From JANXUR01 sp038229415 (GTDB lineage Bacteria; Acidobacteriota; Terriglobia; Terriglobales; Acidobacteriaceae): a stretch of DNA of 64,000 nt. The notes beneath the pieces are model-generated. The model worked only from the letters and a program-made list of their open reading frames with translations, made no database searches and had not been told where the DNA came from. Every line of letters begins with the position of its first letter. Position 1 is the stretch's first letter. The DNA lies in contig JBBROM010000005.1 of the NCBI GenBank assembly GCA_038229415.1, positions 196,675 through 260,674 of the forward strand. The letters run 5' to 3'. Both the position numbers and the translations under genes were made by a program. This document shows, piece by piece, positions 52,303 through 60,949 of this stretch.

Positions 52303-52749
52303 TTGCACAGCATACGATTTGAAGCATACGATGTGATTCGAGGGAGTCATCAGCCTGTGGACGCCATTTATAACATTCCGTGCCCAGATTGCGGACCGAC
52401 GCAATGGTGTTCTGCAACCGCGCTCGAACAAGTCGCAGGTGAGTCGCCTGTTGTTTTCATCTGCCCGCGCTGCAAGACAGGTTTTTGGTACAACTTCGAG
52501 GGAAAATCCCCTGACGCCCCAATGGCCGGACCGCGCGACGCGACGAACTGGCGATATCCAGAGCCGGTAGTTTTCGCGGCAGGCTGCACCGACGATCATT
52601 GCTTACTTGGGGTTCGATTGGTGACCCTTCGCACTCCGGGCACTTCAAGAGAAGTTGTGCTAGCGGAATCGTCCACATGGAAGTTGGACAAAATCCGGTG
52701 TAAGGATGGTCATCCGCTCGTGTTTCCGGACCCTTCAGACGCCTCATGA
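52303..52749 (+). CDS. hypothetical zinc-ribbon-like protein
   Basis: Protein of up to 148 residues with two CxxC pairs (CPDC and CPRC, about 25 residues apart), suggesting a small zinc ribbon. No other family features are recognisable. The start is uncertain: the TTG at 52303 gives the longest form, a GTG at 52333 or 52357 may be the real one (GAGGGA lies upstream of 52357). It sits alone between two small genes on the minus strand. Codon use looks normal for the genome. Confidence 0.55.
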   Translation: MHSIRFEAYDVIRGSHQPVDAIYNIPCPDCGPTQWCSATALEQVAGESPVVFICPRCKTGFWYNFEGKSPDAPMAGPRDATNWRYPEPVVFAAGCTDDHCLLGVRLVTLRTPGTSREVVLAESSTWKLDKIRCKDGHPLVFPDPSDAS

Positions 52750-52789
52750 GCATTATGCTGTGGTGCAATTGCTCTCGCAGCCTACCTTT

Positions 52790-53260
52790 TCATTTTGGTA
52801 TGACAGGGCTGCTGGTTAGCGATTTCTGAACAACGACCCCCAAAACAGTGGAACCTTCGGGCGTCTGTAACACAAGCTCGTCTTCGGTCCAATGGCGTAG
52901 GAAGTTTCCGCGCCTAATGTCGCTGTCAACGCGTGCCTCCACCTCAGCGCCGAGGCTTATTGCCTTCCTTTGAAAGCCATGCTTGCCATAGAGATTCCTT
53001 GGAAAATACTGAGCGGTATACTGAACGCCGCCCATCTCGACGGTGAGCAAAACAACCGGCGCGGAATTGGGGATGATAAGAGTGCCCGAGCCAGGGATCG
53101 GAGGCCCTGCTAGTGGCTGAACCGGTTGACTATTGATTACTGTTGGTGCACCACTGATGCTGCTCTTTCCGATTGAGACGATCTTTGCCTTTTGAAAATC
53201 GGCGCTCCACAACGGCAAACACTGGAACAAACAACAAAGAAGAGTGACGGATAATTTCAT
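52790..53260 (-). CDS. hypothetical exported protein
   Basis: 156 residues with a clear signal peptide (MKLSVTLLCCLFQCLPLWSA, cleaved before DFQK). The mature part is beta-strand rich (APVVLLTVEMGGVQYTAQYFP, DELVLQTPEGSTVLGVVV) with no cysteine motif or catalytic pattern that I know. Start ATG at 53260. The neighbours give no functional hint. Confidence 0.6.
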   Translation of the reverse strand: MKLSVTLLCCLFQCLPLWSADFQKAKIVSIGKSSISGAPTVINSQPVQPLAGPPIPGSGTLIIPNSAPVVLLTVEMGGVQYTAQYFPRNLYGKHGFQRKAISLGAEVEARVDSDIRRGNFLRHWTEDELVLQTPEGSTVLGVVVQKSLTSSPVIPK

Positions 53261-53416
53261 TTTACCCCCTACCTAAAGTCCTCAATGTAACGCCCTGAGA
53301 ATGCGCCAGTAGAGTCTAGAAGTCAACCCTACTCTTAAGTTCGAGCGTCAAAGACCCGCCCAAACGGAGCTTGGACTGGGCACCCGGTTCGTTCCTACAT
53401 CTATTGCGAGCGGCCA

Positions 53417-53475
53417 GGCTTACCCAGCGCTTCGCGCTGGGCTAACGGTGGAGCTCCGCCCTACGGGCTAGGATG
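53417..53475. repeat. GC-rich mosaic repeat
   Basis: GGCTTACCCAGCGCTTCGCG pairs with CGCGCTGGGC, then GGTGGAGCTCCGCC. A copy-like variant with GGCGTAAGCCC lies at 51630-51693. Confidence 0.5.
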
Positions 53476-53524
53476 GAAAACCTTGATCAAGCTGTAGGCT
53501 CGCGCGGGTTACGGGCGGGCGAAA

Positions 53525-53575
53525 GGCTTTCGGGGCCTTGCCCCGAATGGACGGGCGAGGGCGCCCGTCCCCACA
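53525..53575. repeat. Family C repeat (reverse)
   Basis: On the minus strand TGTGGGGACGGGCGCCC / CGCCCGTCC, then TCGGGGC/GCCCCGA. Stem two has changed on both sides compared with 50041-50090. Confidence 0.75.
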
Positions 53576-53661
53576 GGAGATTCTTCGATGCATTCGTTTC
53601 CGTCGGGCTGCGTTCCCGCATCTCGAGATTCGCGAGACGCGGGTCACCCGGCATCGAACTG

Positions 53662-53701
53662 CCCCACTCAAGCCAACGGCGGGCTTGAATGGGCCACCGG
53701 T
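53662..53701. repeat. Family D repeat
   Basis: CCCACTCAAGCC ... GGGCTTGAATGGG, ending GCCACCGG. Confidence 0.65.
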
Positions 53702-53727
53702 CCTTCTTCAACGGGCGGCTGATTTTC

Positions 53728-53796
53728 GAAACACAGGGTCCCTCCACTGCGCCATGCTTCGCAATTCGCGAAGCATGGCTCCGGTCGGGATGACAC
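53728..53796. repeat. Family A repeat
   Basis: GAAACACAGGGTCCCTCC to CCGGTCGGGATGACAC with hairpin ATGCTTCGC/GCGAAGCAT; best match to 17377-17445. Confidence 0.8.
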
Positions 53797-53811
53797 GGTG
53801 GTGGTGGGGGG

Positions 53812-53909
53812 CAGTCGTCCTTTCAGGACTTGATGCGTGGGTGGGCGCTCAACCCGGCACTCCGCTGCGCTGCGTACCGGGCTTACTTCGGGCTGTGCCT
53901 TCGGCACGC
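53812..53909. repeat. Family E composite repeat
   Basis: A GTCGTCCTTTCAGGAC element, then CCCGGCACTCCGCTGCGC, CCGGGCTTACTTCGGG and GTGCCTTCGGCAC. Confidence 0.7.
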
Positions 53910-53974
53910 GGGGTTTCCTGAGGCGGTGCGCGTTCGCTTGACCTTCGCCTGCTATTCCGGCGAGGATGGCAGCT

Positions 53975-55861
53975 ATGGTTTCCGCATTCTCCGCCGAGGC
54001 GTTGTTGCCTGTGCTGCACAAATTTTGGGGATATGATTCGTTCCGTCCGCTGCAGGAGCGGGTGGTGCAGAGCATTGTGGGCGGGCACGACACCTGTGTG
54101 GTGATGCCGACGGGCGGCGGCAAGTCGTTGTGCTATCAGTTGCCCGCAGTGGTGATGGGCGGAACGGCGGTGGTGGTTTCTCCGCTGATTGCGTTGATGC
54201 AGGATCAGGCAGCGCAGCTCGACCAGATGGGGATTCCGGCAGCGGTGCTGAACAGTTCGGTGAGCGGCGCGGCGCAGGCGGAGATCAAGCGCCAGGCACG
54301 CGAGGGCGCGTATCGGTTGTTGTATCTTTCGCCGGAGCGGCTGGCGATGGAGTCTACGATTGATTGGCTGCGCACCCTGCCGCTGAGTTTTTTTGCGATT
54401 GATGAAGCACACTGTATCTCCGAGTGGGGACACGAGTTTCGTCCGGACTATCGGCAACTGGCGCGGTTGCGCGAGCACTGTCCGGGAGTGCCGGTGGCGG
54501 CGTTTACGGCGAGCGCGACGCAGCGGGTGCGGCACGATATCTTGCATCAGCTCAAGATGCAGAATCCGCATAAGTACATTGCCAGTTTCCATCGGAGTAA
54601 CTTGCGCTATGTGGTGCAGGAGTGCGGGAGTAACTCGCAAGAGAAGTTACTGGTGCGCGGACTGCGGCAGTATGCGGGCAGCAGCGTGATTGTGTATTCG
54701 CCGACGATTGCGCGGGTGGAAGAGACGGTGGAGACGCTGCGGGCCGCGGGAATTGCGGCGATTGGCTATCACGGCAAGATGGAGGCGGGCGAGCGGAGGC
54801 GAAATCAGGAAGCGTGGATGAGCGACGAGGTGCGGGTGATGGTAGGCACGGTCGCGTTCGGACTCGGCATTAACAAAGCGGCGGTGCGGGCGGTGATTCA
54901 TCTATCGCTGCCGAAGTCCATTGAACAGTATTACCAGGAGGCGGGGCGCGCGGGGCGCGATGGCGAGGCGGCGGACTGCGTGATGCTGTGGCAGAAAAAA
55001 GACTTTATGCTGCTGGATTATTTTTGCCGTCAGTTGAATGATGAGAGCGAGCGGGCGCGGACCGAGCAGTGCGTCCGCGATGTGCGTGGATTTGTGAACC
55101 TGCCGCGCTGTCGGCATCGCGCGGTGTGCAGTCATTTTGGCGAGACGCCGAAGTGGGATCGCTGCGATGCGTGTGATGTGTGCGGATATGTGCCGGAGTG
55201 GCTGGGAAAAAATGTTGCGGGCGCGGTGGATTCGATTACAGGAAAGACTGCTAAAGCGCCCCGAACGCGACGCCGCACAGCGGCTGACGGCGATGGCGAG
55301 ATTGACGAAGCGTTGAAGGAGCGCCTGCGCGAGTGGAGGCGCGATGCCGCAAAGCGGCAGAATACCGTGGCCTTCGTGGTCGCGCACGATTCCATGCTCG
55401 ACGAAATCTGCCGCCGCCTGCCGCGCTCGCTGGCCGAGGTGCGGGCCATCCCCGGCTTTGGCGATCGGAAGACGGAGTTGTATGGAGAAGAGATTGTGCA
55501 GTTACTCGGGGAATATGCGCCCGCAAAAACGCAGGTCACTGTAGATCGTCACGGCCCGTCGCCCGAAGGTAAGTCGGCGCAACAGACGTTGGCGATGCTG
55601 CGCGAAGGTATGCGGCTGGAGGAGATTGCCGAGCGTCGCGAGGTGAAGCTGGGCACGGTGGTGAACTTAGTCTGCGCGCTGGTGGAGAATGGCGACTACG
55701 CGTGGGACGCGGGTTGGGTAAGTGCTGACAAGGTACAGCAGATTGAGGCGGCGTGTGCGCAGTTGGGAGTGGCGAAGCTGCGTCCAGTCAAGGATGTGCT
55801 GCCGGAAGAGATTACGTTTGAAGAGATACGGCTGGTGATGGCGAAGCTGGGGCGGGGGTAG
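53975..55861 (+). CDS. recQ: ATP-dependent DNA helicase RecQ
   Basis: Superfamily 2 3'-5' helicase for recombinational repair, 628 residues from the ATG at 53975. Walker A MPTGGGKS (about 44-51), DEAH box (DEAHCISEWGHEFRPDY, about 142), motif VI with QYYQEAGRAGRDG, the zinc-binding cysteines in the LPRCRHRAVCSHFGE and DRCDACDVC segments, an HRDC-like domain (about 470-520) and a C-terminal helix-turn-helix (MLREGMRLEEIAERREVKLGTVVNL). The second ATG is preferred to the one at 53966 because GGCGAGG sits 9 bases before it. Confidence 0.95.
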   Translation: MVSAFSAEALLPVLHKFWGYDSFRPLQERVVQSIVGGHDTCVVMPTGGGKSLCYQLPAVVMGGTAVVVSPLIALMQDQAAQLDQMGIPAAVLNSSVSGAAQAEIKRQAREGAYRLLYLSPERLAMESTIDWLRTLPLSFFAIDEAHCISEWGHEFRPDYRQLARLREHCPGVPVAAFTASATQRVRHDILHQLKMQNPHKYIASFHRSNLRYVVQECGSNSQEKLLVRGLRQYAGSSVIVYSPTIARVEETVETLRAAGIAAIGYHGKMEAGERRRNQEAWMSDEVRVMVGTVAFGLGINKAAVRAVIHLSLPKSIEQYYQEAGRAGRDGEAADCVMLWQKKDFMLLDYFCRQLNDESERARTEQCVRDVRGFVNLPRCRHRAVCSHFGETPKWDRCDACDVCGYVPEWLGKNVAGAVDSITGKTAKAPRTRRRTAADGDGEIDEALKERLREWRRDAAKRQNTVAFVVAHDSMLDEICRRLPRSLAEVRAIPGFGDRKTELYGEEIVQLLGEYAPAKTQVTVDRHGPSPEGKSAQQTLAMLREGMRLEEIAERREVKLGTVVNLVCALVENGDYAWDAGWVSADKVQQIEAACAQLGVAKLRPVKDVLPEEITFEEIRLVMAKLGRG

Positions 55862-55863
55862 CT

Positions 55864-55912
55864 TGTGGGGAGACAGGTGCCTCACCTGTCCAGTCGGTGC
55901 GAAGGGCCGAAA
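55864..55912. repeat. Family C repeat
   Basis: Stems ACAGGTG/CACCTGT and TCGG/CCGA; begins 3 bases after the recQ stop. Confidence 0.7.
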
Positions 55913-55952
55913 GTCTTCTTCTACTCGTCGATAAAGTTGGGCGAGGCGCGAA

Positions 55953-56111
55953 TGGTAGAGCGCGGCTTCCAGCCGCGCGGGAAGGCCCACCAAGAAATTG
56001 GGCTTTAGCCCCAGAGGTGAGTTCCCGCCAACTTGCAGCAAGACTTACCCCAGTGGCTAAAGCCACATTTTTCGCGGTCTGCTCACGCGGCGCTGGAAGC
56101 GCCGCTCTACC
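55953..56111. repeat. MITE-like element with terminal inverted repeats
   Basis: Begins GGTAGAGCG and ends CGCTCTACC, exact inverted complements. Inside are two hairpin-rich halves (CGGCTTCCAGCCGCG; GGCGCTGGAAGCGCC) and two further inverted units (GGGCTTTAGCCC and GTGGCTAAAGCCAC). No ORF. Confidence 0.55.
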
Positions 56112-56291
56112 GTTTGTGCATCACCAGATTTTTATTGGCGGGCTTTGGTGCGTGCCGTCCCTAGCGGGACTCGTGCGCGATGTTGCCTAACCCGGCGCTT
56201 ACGTGCCCGGCTTTCGCCTTCGTCCCGCTTTGCGGGACTCTTTATCGGCTTTGCCGAGCTGAGATCGTCCCTCCGCGTTACACTTTTGCCT

Positions 56292-57794
56292 ATGGCTGAT
56301 GAGTCGCCACAACTTGGGTTCTTGTTTTCGGTTCCAGAGAAGACTTCTGCGGCGGAGAGAATTGCTTCCCGCGAAAGCATTGCCGCGCCGCGGAATTCTG
56401 CTGTCCCGGAAATGAGTGAGACGGACGTGCGCACGGGGATTGAGGCGCGTGTGCCCCTTACGCCCAAGCGCCGCCTTTGGGCTGTGGCTGATCTGGTTGC
56501 GGCGGTGCGGGGCGAGATTGAGCGCGAGTATGCCGACGTGTGGCTGCAGGGTGAGGTGTCGAACTATCGTCCGGCGCCGAGTGGGCATCTTTATTTCACG
56601 CTCAAGGACGACGCGGCGCAGCTTCGCGTGGTGATGTTTCGGTCGCAGGCGCGGCTGTTGCGATTTCGGTTGGAAAACGGGATGGCGGTGCTGGTGCGTG
56701 GGCGCGTCACGGTGTATGACGCGCGCGGCGAGCTGCAACTTTACGCCGAGCACATGGAGCCGCAGGGCGCGGGCGCGCTGCAACTGGCGTTTGAGCAGTT
56801 GAAGGCGCGGCTGCAGGCGGAGGGATTGTTTGACGCGGCGCGCAAGCGTCCGCTGCCTGCGCTGCCGAGGACGATTGGGCTGATCACTTCTGCGTCGGGT
56901 TCGGTGTTGCAGGATTTTTTGCAGGTGTTGCGGCGGCGGCACTATTCGGCGAATGTGCTGATTTATCCGGCGCAGGTGCAGGGGGAGAGTGCGGCGGCGG
57001 AGGTGGCAGCGGGGATTCGGTGGCTGAACAGCCCCGCAAACAAAGAAGAATCAGTAGACGTGATCGTCATCGCGCGTGGGGGTGGGTCGGCGGAGGACTT
57101 GGCTGCGTTTAATGATGAAGCGCTGGGGCGGGTGGCGGCGGAGTCGCGGGTTCCGCTGATTTCGGCCGTGGGGCACGAGACCGACTTTACGATTCTGGAT
57201 TTTGTGGCCGACTTGCGCGCGCCCACGCCGTCGGCGGCGGCGGAGATGGTGATTCGCAGCCGGCAGGAAATTGAAGATGAGGCGGAGGCGCTGCATCGGC
57301 GGCTGGCGCGGGCGGCGGAGTATCAGTTGCTGCTGTGCGACCGCAAGCTGACGGCGCTAGCGCAGCACGGTGCGTTTGCGCGCATGGGCGATGTGCTGGC
57401 GCGGCGGCGGCGGGAGGTGGTGGGGCTGGAGTCGCGGCTGGAAGGCGCAACGCGGCGGGCGATTGCGCTGGCGCGGCGTGAGTGGGAGACGGCGAGTTCG
57501 GGATTGCGGCATCAGGATCCGCGGCTGCGCTTGCATGAGGCGCAGCGCGAGTTGGCCGCGAAGGGCGCGGCGTTGCAAGCGGCGATGCGGCATCGGCTGA
57601 ACGCGGCGGCGAGCCGGGTGGAGTCGCTGGGGGGGACGCTGGGAGCGCTGTCTCCGCTGGCGATTTTGGATCGCGGGTATTCGCTGGTGTTTGACGCGCA
57701 GGGGAATTTGCTGAAGGATGCGGCGCAGGTGAAGGCTGGGGATGAGATTCGCGCGCGGCTGAGTAAGGGCGAGGTGAGGGCGGGAGTGAAGTAG
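56292..57794 (+). CDS. xseA: exodeoxyribonuclease VII large subunit
   Basis: Large subunit of exonuclease VII, which degrades single-stranded DNA to oligonucleotides. 500 residues from the ATG at 56292; the N-terminal about 60 residues are extra and low in conservation, then LPT-like OB-fold start (WAVADLVAAVRGEIEREYADVWLQGEVSNYRPAPSGHLYFTLKDD), catalytic domain with IGLITSASGSVLQDFL, VIVIARGGGSAEDLAAFNDE and SAVGHETDFTI (conserved His-Glu), and a coiled region. xseB was not seen next to it. Convergent with the GloVer gene. Confidence 0.93.
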   Translation: MADESPQLGFLFSVPEKTSAAERIASRESIAAPRNSAVPEMSETDVRTGIEARVPLTPKRRLWAVADLVAAVRGEIEREYADVWLQGEVSNYRPAPSGHLYFTLKDDAAQLRVVMFRSQARLLRFRLENGMAVLVRGRVTVYDARGELQLYAEHMEPQGAGALQLAFEQLKARLQAEGLFDAARKRPLPALPRTIGLITSASGSVLQDFLQVLRRRHYSANVLIYPAQVQGESAAAEVAAGIRWLNSPANKEESVDVIVIARGGGSAEDLAAFNDEALGRVAAESRVPLISAVGHETDFTILDFVADLRAPTPSAAAEMVIRSRQEIEDEAEALHRRLARAAEYQLLLCDRKLTALAQHGAFARMGDVLARRRREVVGLESRLEGATRRAIALARREWETASSGLRHQDPRLRLHEAQRELAAKGAALQAAMRHRLNAAASRVESLGGTLGALSPLAILDRGYSLVFDAQGNLLKDAAQVKAGDEIRARLSKGEVRAGVK

Positions 57795-57803
57795 GGCGAG
57801 GTA

Positions 57804-57831
57804 GGGGGGCGGGTTGAGTGCGCCGCCCCCT
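57804..57831. terminator. terminator-like hairpin
   Basis: About 8-bp G/C stem (GGGGGCGG/CCGCCCCC) between the convergent xseA and GloVer genes. It has no T-run, so its role is inferred. Confidence 0.5.
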
Positions 57832-57840
57832 CCTCAGTGC

Positions 57841-59112
57841 CTACGGAGTGACTGAGAATACAGTGCCATAGCCGGTCGAGCCTGAGAATAGTGTCGTTCC
57901 ATACAGCACACCATTCGCATCCTTAATCAGACTAGAAAACGGATCGCCGCCGTCAGGCGTCCCGGTAAAGCTATGCAAGACGGTTTCCGTCCACGCTCCA
58001 CCGACTACGGCAGGAGGAACCAGTTTATAAACGGTACCTAAGCCTTTCGCTCCATCATTTAGGGCGGTGCCGTAGAATTCGCTCGTCATTGGGTCGAGCA
58101 GGGGCTTCCCAAACGGGCGCGTGCCGCCTGCCTGCGTAAAAGCGTAGAGCGTCTCGCCCCTCCACGAACCGCCCGCAGTGGCGGGCGGTTTCACCCGATA
58201 GAAAGTTCCGCCGCCGAATGCCCCGCACGCGGTCGTAAAGCCGTATAACTGCCCACGACTATCTATTGTCAGCCCGCTAAACGGCGAGCAACCACTCTTA
58301 CCCCCGTTGGTGGAATCGAAGACGTACAAATCAGAATAAATCCATTGACCAACGCCGCTTGCGGTTGGCGACAGTTGGAAGACCGTTCCACAACCCTGGC
58401 CTCCATAGTAGTCAGTCCCGTAAAGTGAGCCTGATGAGTCAAACACGAGATTTCCATTGGGCAGGGCAATGGTATCGTTCAAGATTGTCTCAGCAAATCT
58501 GCCGCCCGGAACCGAGGCGATCTTAAATACAGTGCCCGCAGCGATAGATCCGCCATTTTGGGTAACTCCGTAGACCGCTCCCCTTGAATCCAGTATCAAA
58601 CCACCGCACGGATTTGCGCCGTCTGTGTTACCGCCAACAAACGTATGGAGAATTTTCTTGGCCCACGCTCCGCCCAAAGTTGCAGGGGGCTTGAGTTTGT
58701 AGGCTGTACCGCACTTGCATACAGAATCGCCGCCAGCATAGGTGATCCCATATAAGTTGCCAGCCTTGTCAATCGCGAGAGTGAACTCTGGATTCGCGCC
58801 GTCGGCACCGCCTTGGAAAGTCCAGATTACAGTTTGCGTCCAAGTACCTCCCTGGGACGCGGGGGGAGAAAGTTCAAAGGCGACACCATTATTGCTATTG
58901 TTGGTGCCGCCATAGTAAGTGGTTCCGTACAAATTCCCCTTACTGTCGGCTACTAGACCGTCAATGGGAAAACTGCCGTTCGCGTAATTGAAGCTGAAGA
59001 GAACGGACTCGGTTTGGGCGGTGCCAGTGGACGCGAGTGCCATTAGTACGAGAGCGATTGCGGCTAAGCTAAGGATTTTCTCGTTGCGATGCTTCAGGTT
59101 TGCGTGTTTCAT
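57841..59112 (-). CDS. exported GloVer-repeat protein
   Basis: Secreted beta-rich protein, 423 residues. Signal peptide residues about 10-32 (KILSLAAIALVLMALASTGTAQ). The rest is tandem copies of a roughly 50-residue unit of the form DxxGNLYGTTYYGG...GTVFELSPP...WTETVLHSFTGG.DGANP, the Gloeo/Verruco-type repeat (TIGR03803) that tends to form a propeller-like or beta-helical stack. Function unknown. The ATG at 59112 has a GAGG-type ribosome-binding site on the minus strand. It is monocistronic. Confidence 0.85.
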   Translation of the reverse strand: MKHANLKHRNEKILSLAAIALVLMALASTGTAQTESVLFSFNYANGSFPIDGLVADSKGNLYGTTYYGGTNNSNNGVAFELSPPASQGGTWTQTVIWTFQGGADGANPEFTLAIDKAGNLYGITYAGGDSVCKCGTAYKLKPPATLGGAWAKKILHTFVGGNTDGANPCGGLILDSRGAVYGVTQNGGSIAAGTVFKIASVPGGRFAETILNDTIALPNGNLVFDSSGSLYGTDYYGGQGCGTVFQLSPTASGVGQWIYSDLYVFDSTNGGKSGCSPFSGLTIDSRGQLYGFTTACGAFGGGTFYRVKPPATAGGSWRGETLYAFTQAGGTRPFGKPLLDPMTSEFYGTALNDGAKGLGTVYKLVPPAVVGGAWTETVLHSFTGTPDGGDPFSSLIKDANGVLYGTTLFSGSTGYGTVFSVTP

Positions 59113-59580
59113 CGGTGGCCTCTTTCGGGTTGTGGGGACGGTGATGCCGCGTGCGCAACGACTGCCCGAGGTGGAGTTACTTACGAGACTGGTAGGTGGG
59201 GGGAAGCCAGTCAGGGTAGCCCAAGGCTAGGTTAGCGCGGGGGGTGCGGCTGGGCAAGCGAAAAGTGTGCGGGTCGTTGGGCTGGTTGACCGTTCTTGCA
59301 AACCCACGTCTCGAAATCCTGTCCAGTCCCGGGAGATGCTTTACAGGTTGTCTCCGGACATTCCTTACAGTTAGGGTTTAGGAGAAGTCACCCAGCACCG
59401 GGCAGTCGAGGATCGTCGACTGCCCGGTGCTCAGGTTGAGTTCCCGGATGAGGGTGCCGCACCCGGCACCAGTGCAACTGAATCCCCTGCCGCATCAGCC
59501 ACAACGACAGGTGCGTCATGCCGCGGGGGGCCAGCGTACTCTCTGGAAGGCGCTGCCCACAACTCTGCATCACAAAGTTC
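59113..59580. other. non-coding gap with long inverted repeat
   Basis: About 470 bases between the divergent GloVer gene and the membrane-protein gene. It carries the 16-bp inverted repeat at 59394-59431 and the divergent promoters. Open frames here look like shadows. Confidence 0.5.
59394..59431. repeat. 16-bp perfect inverted repeat
   Basis: AGCACCGGGCAGTCGA and TCGACTGCCCGGTGCT around the loop GGATCG. It lies about 190 bases before a promoter and is not followed by a T-run. It could be an operator, attachment site or decayed element. Confidence 0.6.
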
Positions 59581-59609
59581 TTGACAATCAATGCACCCCG
59601 GCGTACATT
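59581..59609 (+). promoter_or_regulatory. strong promoter, possibly leaderless
   Basis: TTGACA, 17-base spacer, TACATT. A start 6-7 bases downstream would fall at 59615-59616, on the ATG of the next gene. No ribosome-binding site is present upstream. Confidence 0.55.
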
Positions 59610-59615
59610 CCAACC

Positions 59616-60284
59616 ATGGCGCGACGCCTCCAACATCAGCGGACACACCAACCCCGCATCGCCTTGCACAACGCTCCGCACGAAGCCGACGCCCAGGCGC
59701 TCGCCGACCTGCGCTATATTCGCGAGACCATGTCGCGCTCCGAACGCTTCACCACCGCCTCGGGTTGGGGACAGGTGGGCGCAGGAGTGATCGCGCTCGC
59801 CGCGGCTTGGATTGCCAGCGGGGGCGAGGAGTATTTTTTTGGCCCGAGAGGCTCGCAGATTTTCGACGCGCGCGCGGCGCAGGTGTGGCTGGCTGCGTGC
59901 GGCGCGGCGGTCCTGCTCGCGGTGTTTGCGATGCGTTGGAAGGCGCATCGCGTGGGGCTGCCCTTAGTGAGCGGTCCGGCGCAGCGATTTGCGCAAGGGT
60001 TTCTTCCGCCGTTGGCGGCGGGCGCGGCGTTGTCTTTGGCGCTGTATCGCGCGGGGCGTCCGGATCTGTTGCCTGCGGCTTGGTTGCTTACTTATGGCGC
60101 GGCTGTGCTGGCGGGGGGTATGGCGTCGGTACCGCTGGTACCGGCAATGGGCGCGTGTTTTCTAGGGCTTGGATGGATTGCAGTGCTGGCTCCTGCGGCG
60201 TGGGGCAATGCGTTATTGGGGCTGGGATTTGGGATAGTAAACATCGGATTTGGAGTGGTGATTGCGAGGCGGCATGGTGGATAA
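59616..60284 (+). CDS. membrane protein, unknown
   Basis: 222 residues from the ATG at 59616, with about six hydrophobic segments (roughly residues 50-68, 92-110, 130-148, 158-178, 182-202 and 203-215) and an N-terminal cytosolic part (EADAQALADLRYIRETMSRSERF). It is typical of small acidobacterial membrane proteins encoded with a winged-helix regulator. The stop overlaps the start of the next gene by 11 bases, so the pair is translationally coupled. A promoter directly at the start suggests a leaderless message. Function unknown. Confidence 0.7.
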   Translation: MARRLQHQRTHQPRIALHNAPHEADAQALADLRYIRETMSRSERFTTASGWGQVGAGVIALAAAWIASGGEEYFFGPRGSQIFDARAAQVWLAACGAAVLLAVFAMRWKAHRVGLPLVSGPAQRFAQGFLPPLAAGAALSLALYRAGRPDLLPAAWLLTYGAAVLAGGMASVPLVPAMGACFLGLGWIAVLAPAAWGNALLGLGFGIVNIGFGVVIARRHGG

Positions 60285-60714
60285 AATCGGCGGCAAAAGC
60301 AGAGCGGCAGCGGCGAAAAAATCGGCGACAAGCGAAGTCATCACGGGTCTGCGGCGTGGCAAAAAACTCATCGAAAAAACAAGGCGCTCGGGGCCTGCGG
60401 AAGCGGTGGCGCTGGCGAGTACGTTGCCGAGTTTTGACCGCATCATTCACGAGCGTTTGCGGCTCGGAATGGTAACGGCTTTGGCGGCGAATGAATCGCT
60501 GACGTTTTCGGATATTAAACGTTTACTGGCGACCACCGATGGCAACCTGAGCGTGCATGCGCGCAAGCTGGAGGAGGCGGGGTATGTGGCTTGCGACAAG
60601 TCGTTTTACGCGCGGGTTCCGCGGACGGAATATCGGTTGACGGCGGTGGGGCGCAAGGCGCTTGACCAGTATCTGACGGAGATGGAAGCGTTTGTGCGGG
60701 CGGCGCGAAAGTAG
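60274..60714 (+). CDS. winged-helix transcriptional regulator
   Basis: 146 residues from the ATG at 60274. A Lys/Ala-rich N-terminus (GGKSRAAAAKKSATSE) is followed by a winged-helix domain (about 60-135): LGMVTALAANESLTFSDIKRLLATTDGNLSVHARKLEEAGYV, then a basic wing. It resembles the MarR/ArsR-like HTH_34 family, in which the third helix is DGNLSVHARKLEEAG. It is co-expressed with the membrane protein, so the pair may sense and control the same membrane-related signal. A cognate promoter cannot be identified. Confidence 0.78.
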   Translation: MVDKIGGKSRAAAAKKSATSEVITGLRRGKKLIEKTRRSGPAEAVALASTLPSFDRIIHERLRLGMVTALAANESLTFSDIKRLLATTDGNLSVHARKLEEAGYVACDKSFYARVPRTEYRLTAVGRKALDQYLTEMEAFVRAARK

Positions 60715-60803
60715 GGGGTATTTTTTTGACTCGGCACTTTGTGATGTGAAGTTATTTGTGGGAAGTCGTGTGGGTGGTGGCACTAGTGCGAAGTGAAGCG
60801 AAA

Positions 60804-60848
60804 GACCCCACCCTAAACGCAAAAAGCGCGTTTAGGATGGGGCACCCG
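60804..60848. repeat. Family B repeat
   Basis: CCCCACCCTAAACGC and GCGTTTAGGATGGGG; the central bases have changed in both arms. Confidence 0.75.
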
Positions 60849-60949
60849 GCGGGTTTTGGGGACGCCTGCGGTTTACGTTCCCACTCTCGAACGGCGCGAG
60901 ACGTGGGGCACCCGGGGGTCGGTTGGGAAAAATTGATGGAGGAGGACTT

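Larger units (their letters stand above)
53261..53974. other. repeat-rich intergenic region
   Basis: About 714 bases upstream of recQ holding copies of at least five repeat families in series (G-like 53417-53475, C 53525-53575, D 53662-53701, A 53728-53796, E composite 53812-53909). No coding sequence of its own is credible; frames through it are broken or repeat-derived. The recQ promoter must lie in or beyond these repeats. Confidence 0.7.
55862..56291. other. repeat-rich intergenic region
   Basis: About 430 bases between recQ and xseA: a family C copy, a 159-bp element with short terminal inverted repeats (55953-56111) and a GC-rich mosaic (CGGGACTCGTGCGC, GCGCTTACGTGCCCGG, CCGCTTTGCGGGACTC). 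An in-frame extension of xseA runs through it and is excluded. Confidence 0.65.

Noticed and set aside
56145..56291. N-terminal extension of xseA
   Set aside because: Repeat-derived sequence with no family match; the ATG at 56292 is used.
59388..59948. Minus-strand open frame over the palindrome and membrane gene
   Set aside because: No start context or domain, and it overlaps the palindrome and a supported gene.
59591..60475. Long plus-strand frame over the membrane protein gene
   Set aside because: Overlaps two better-supported genes in another frame and is Gly/Arg-rich noise.
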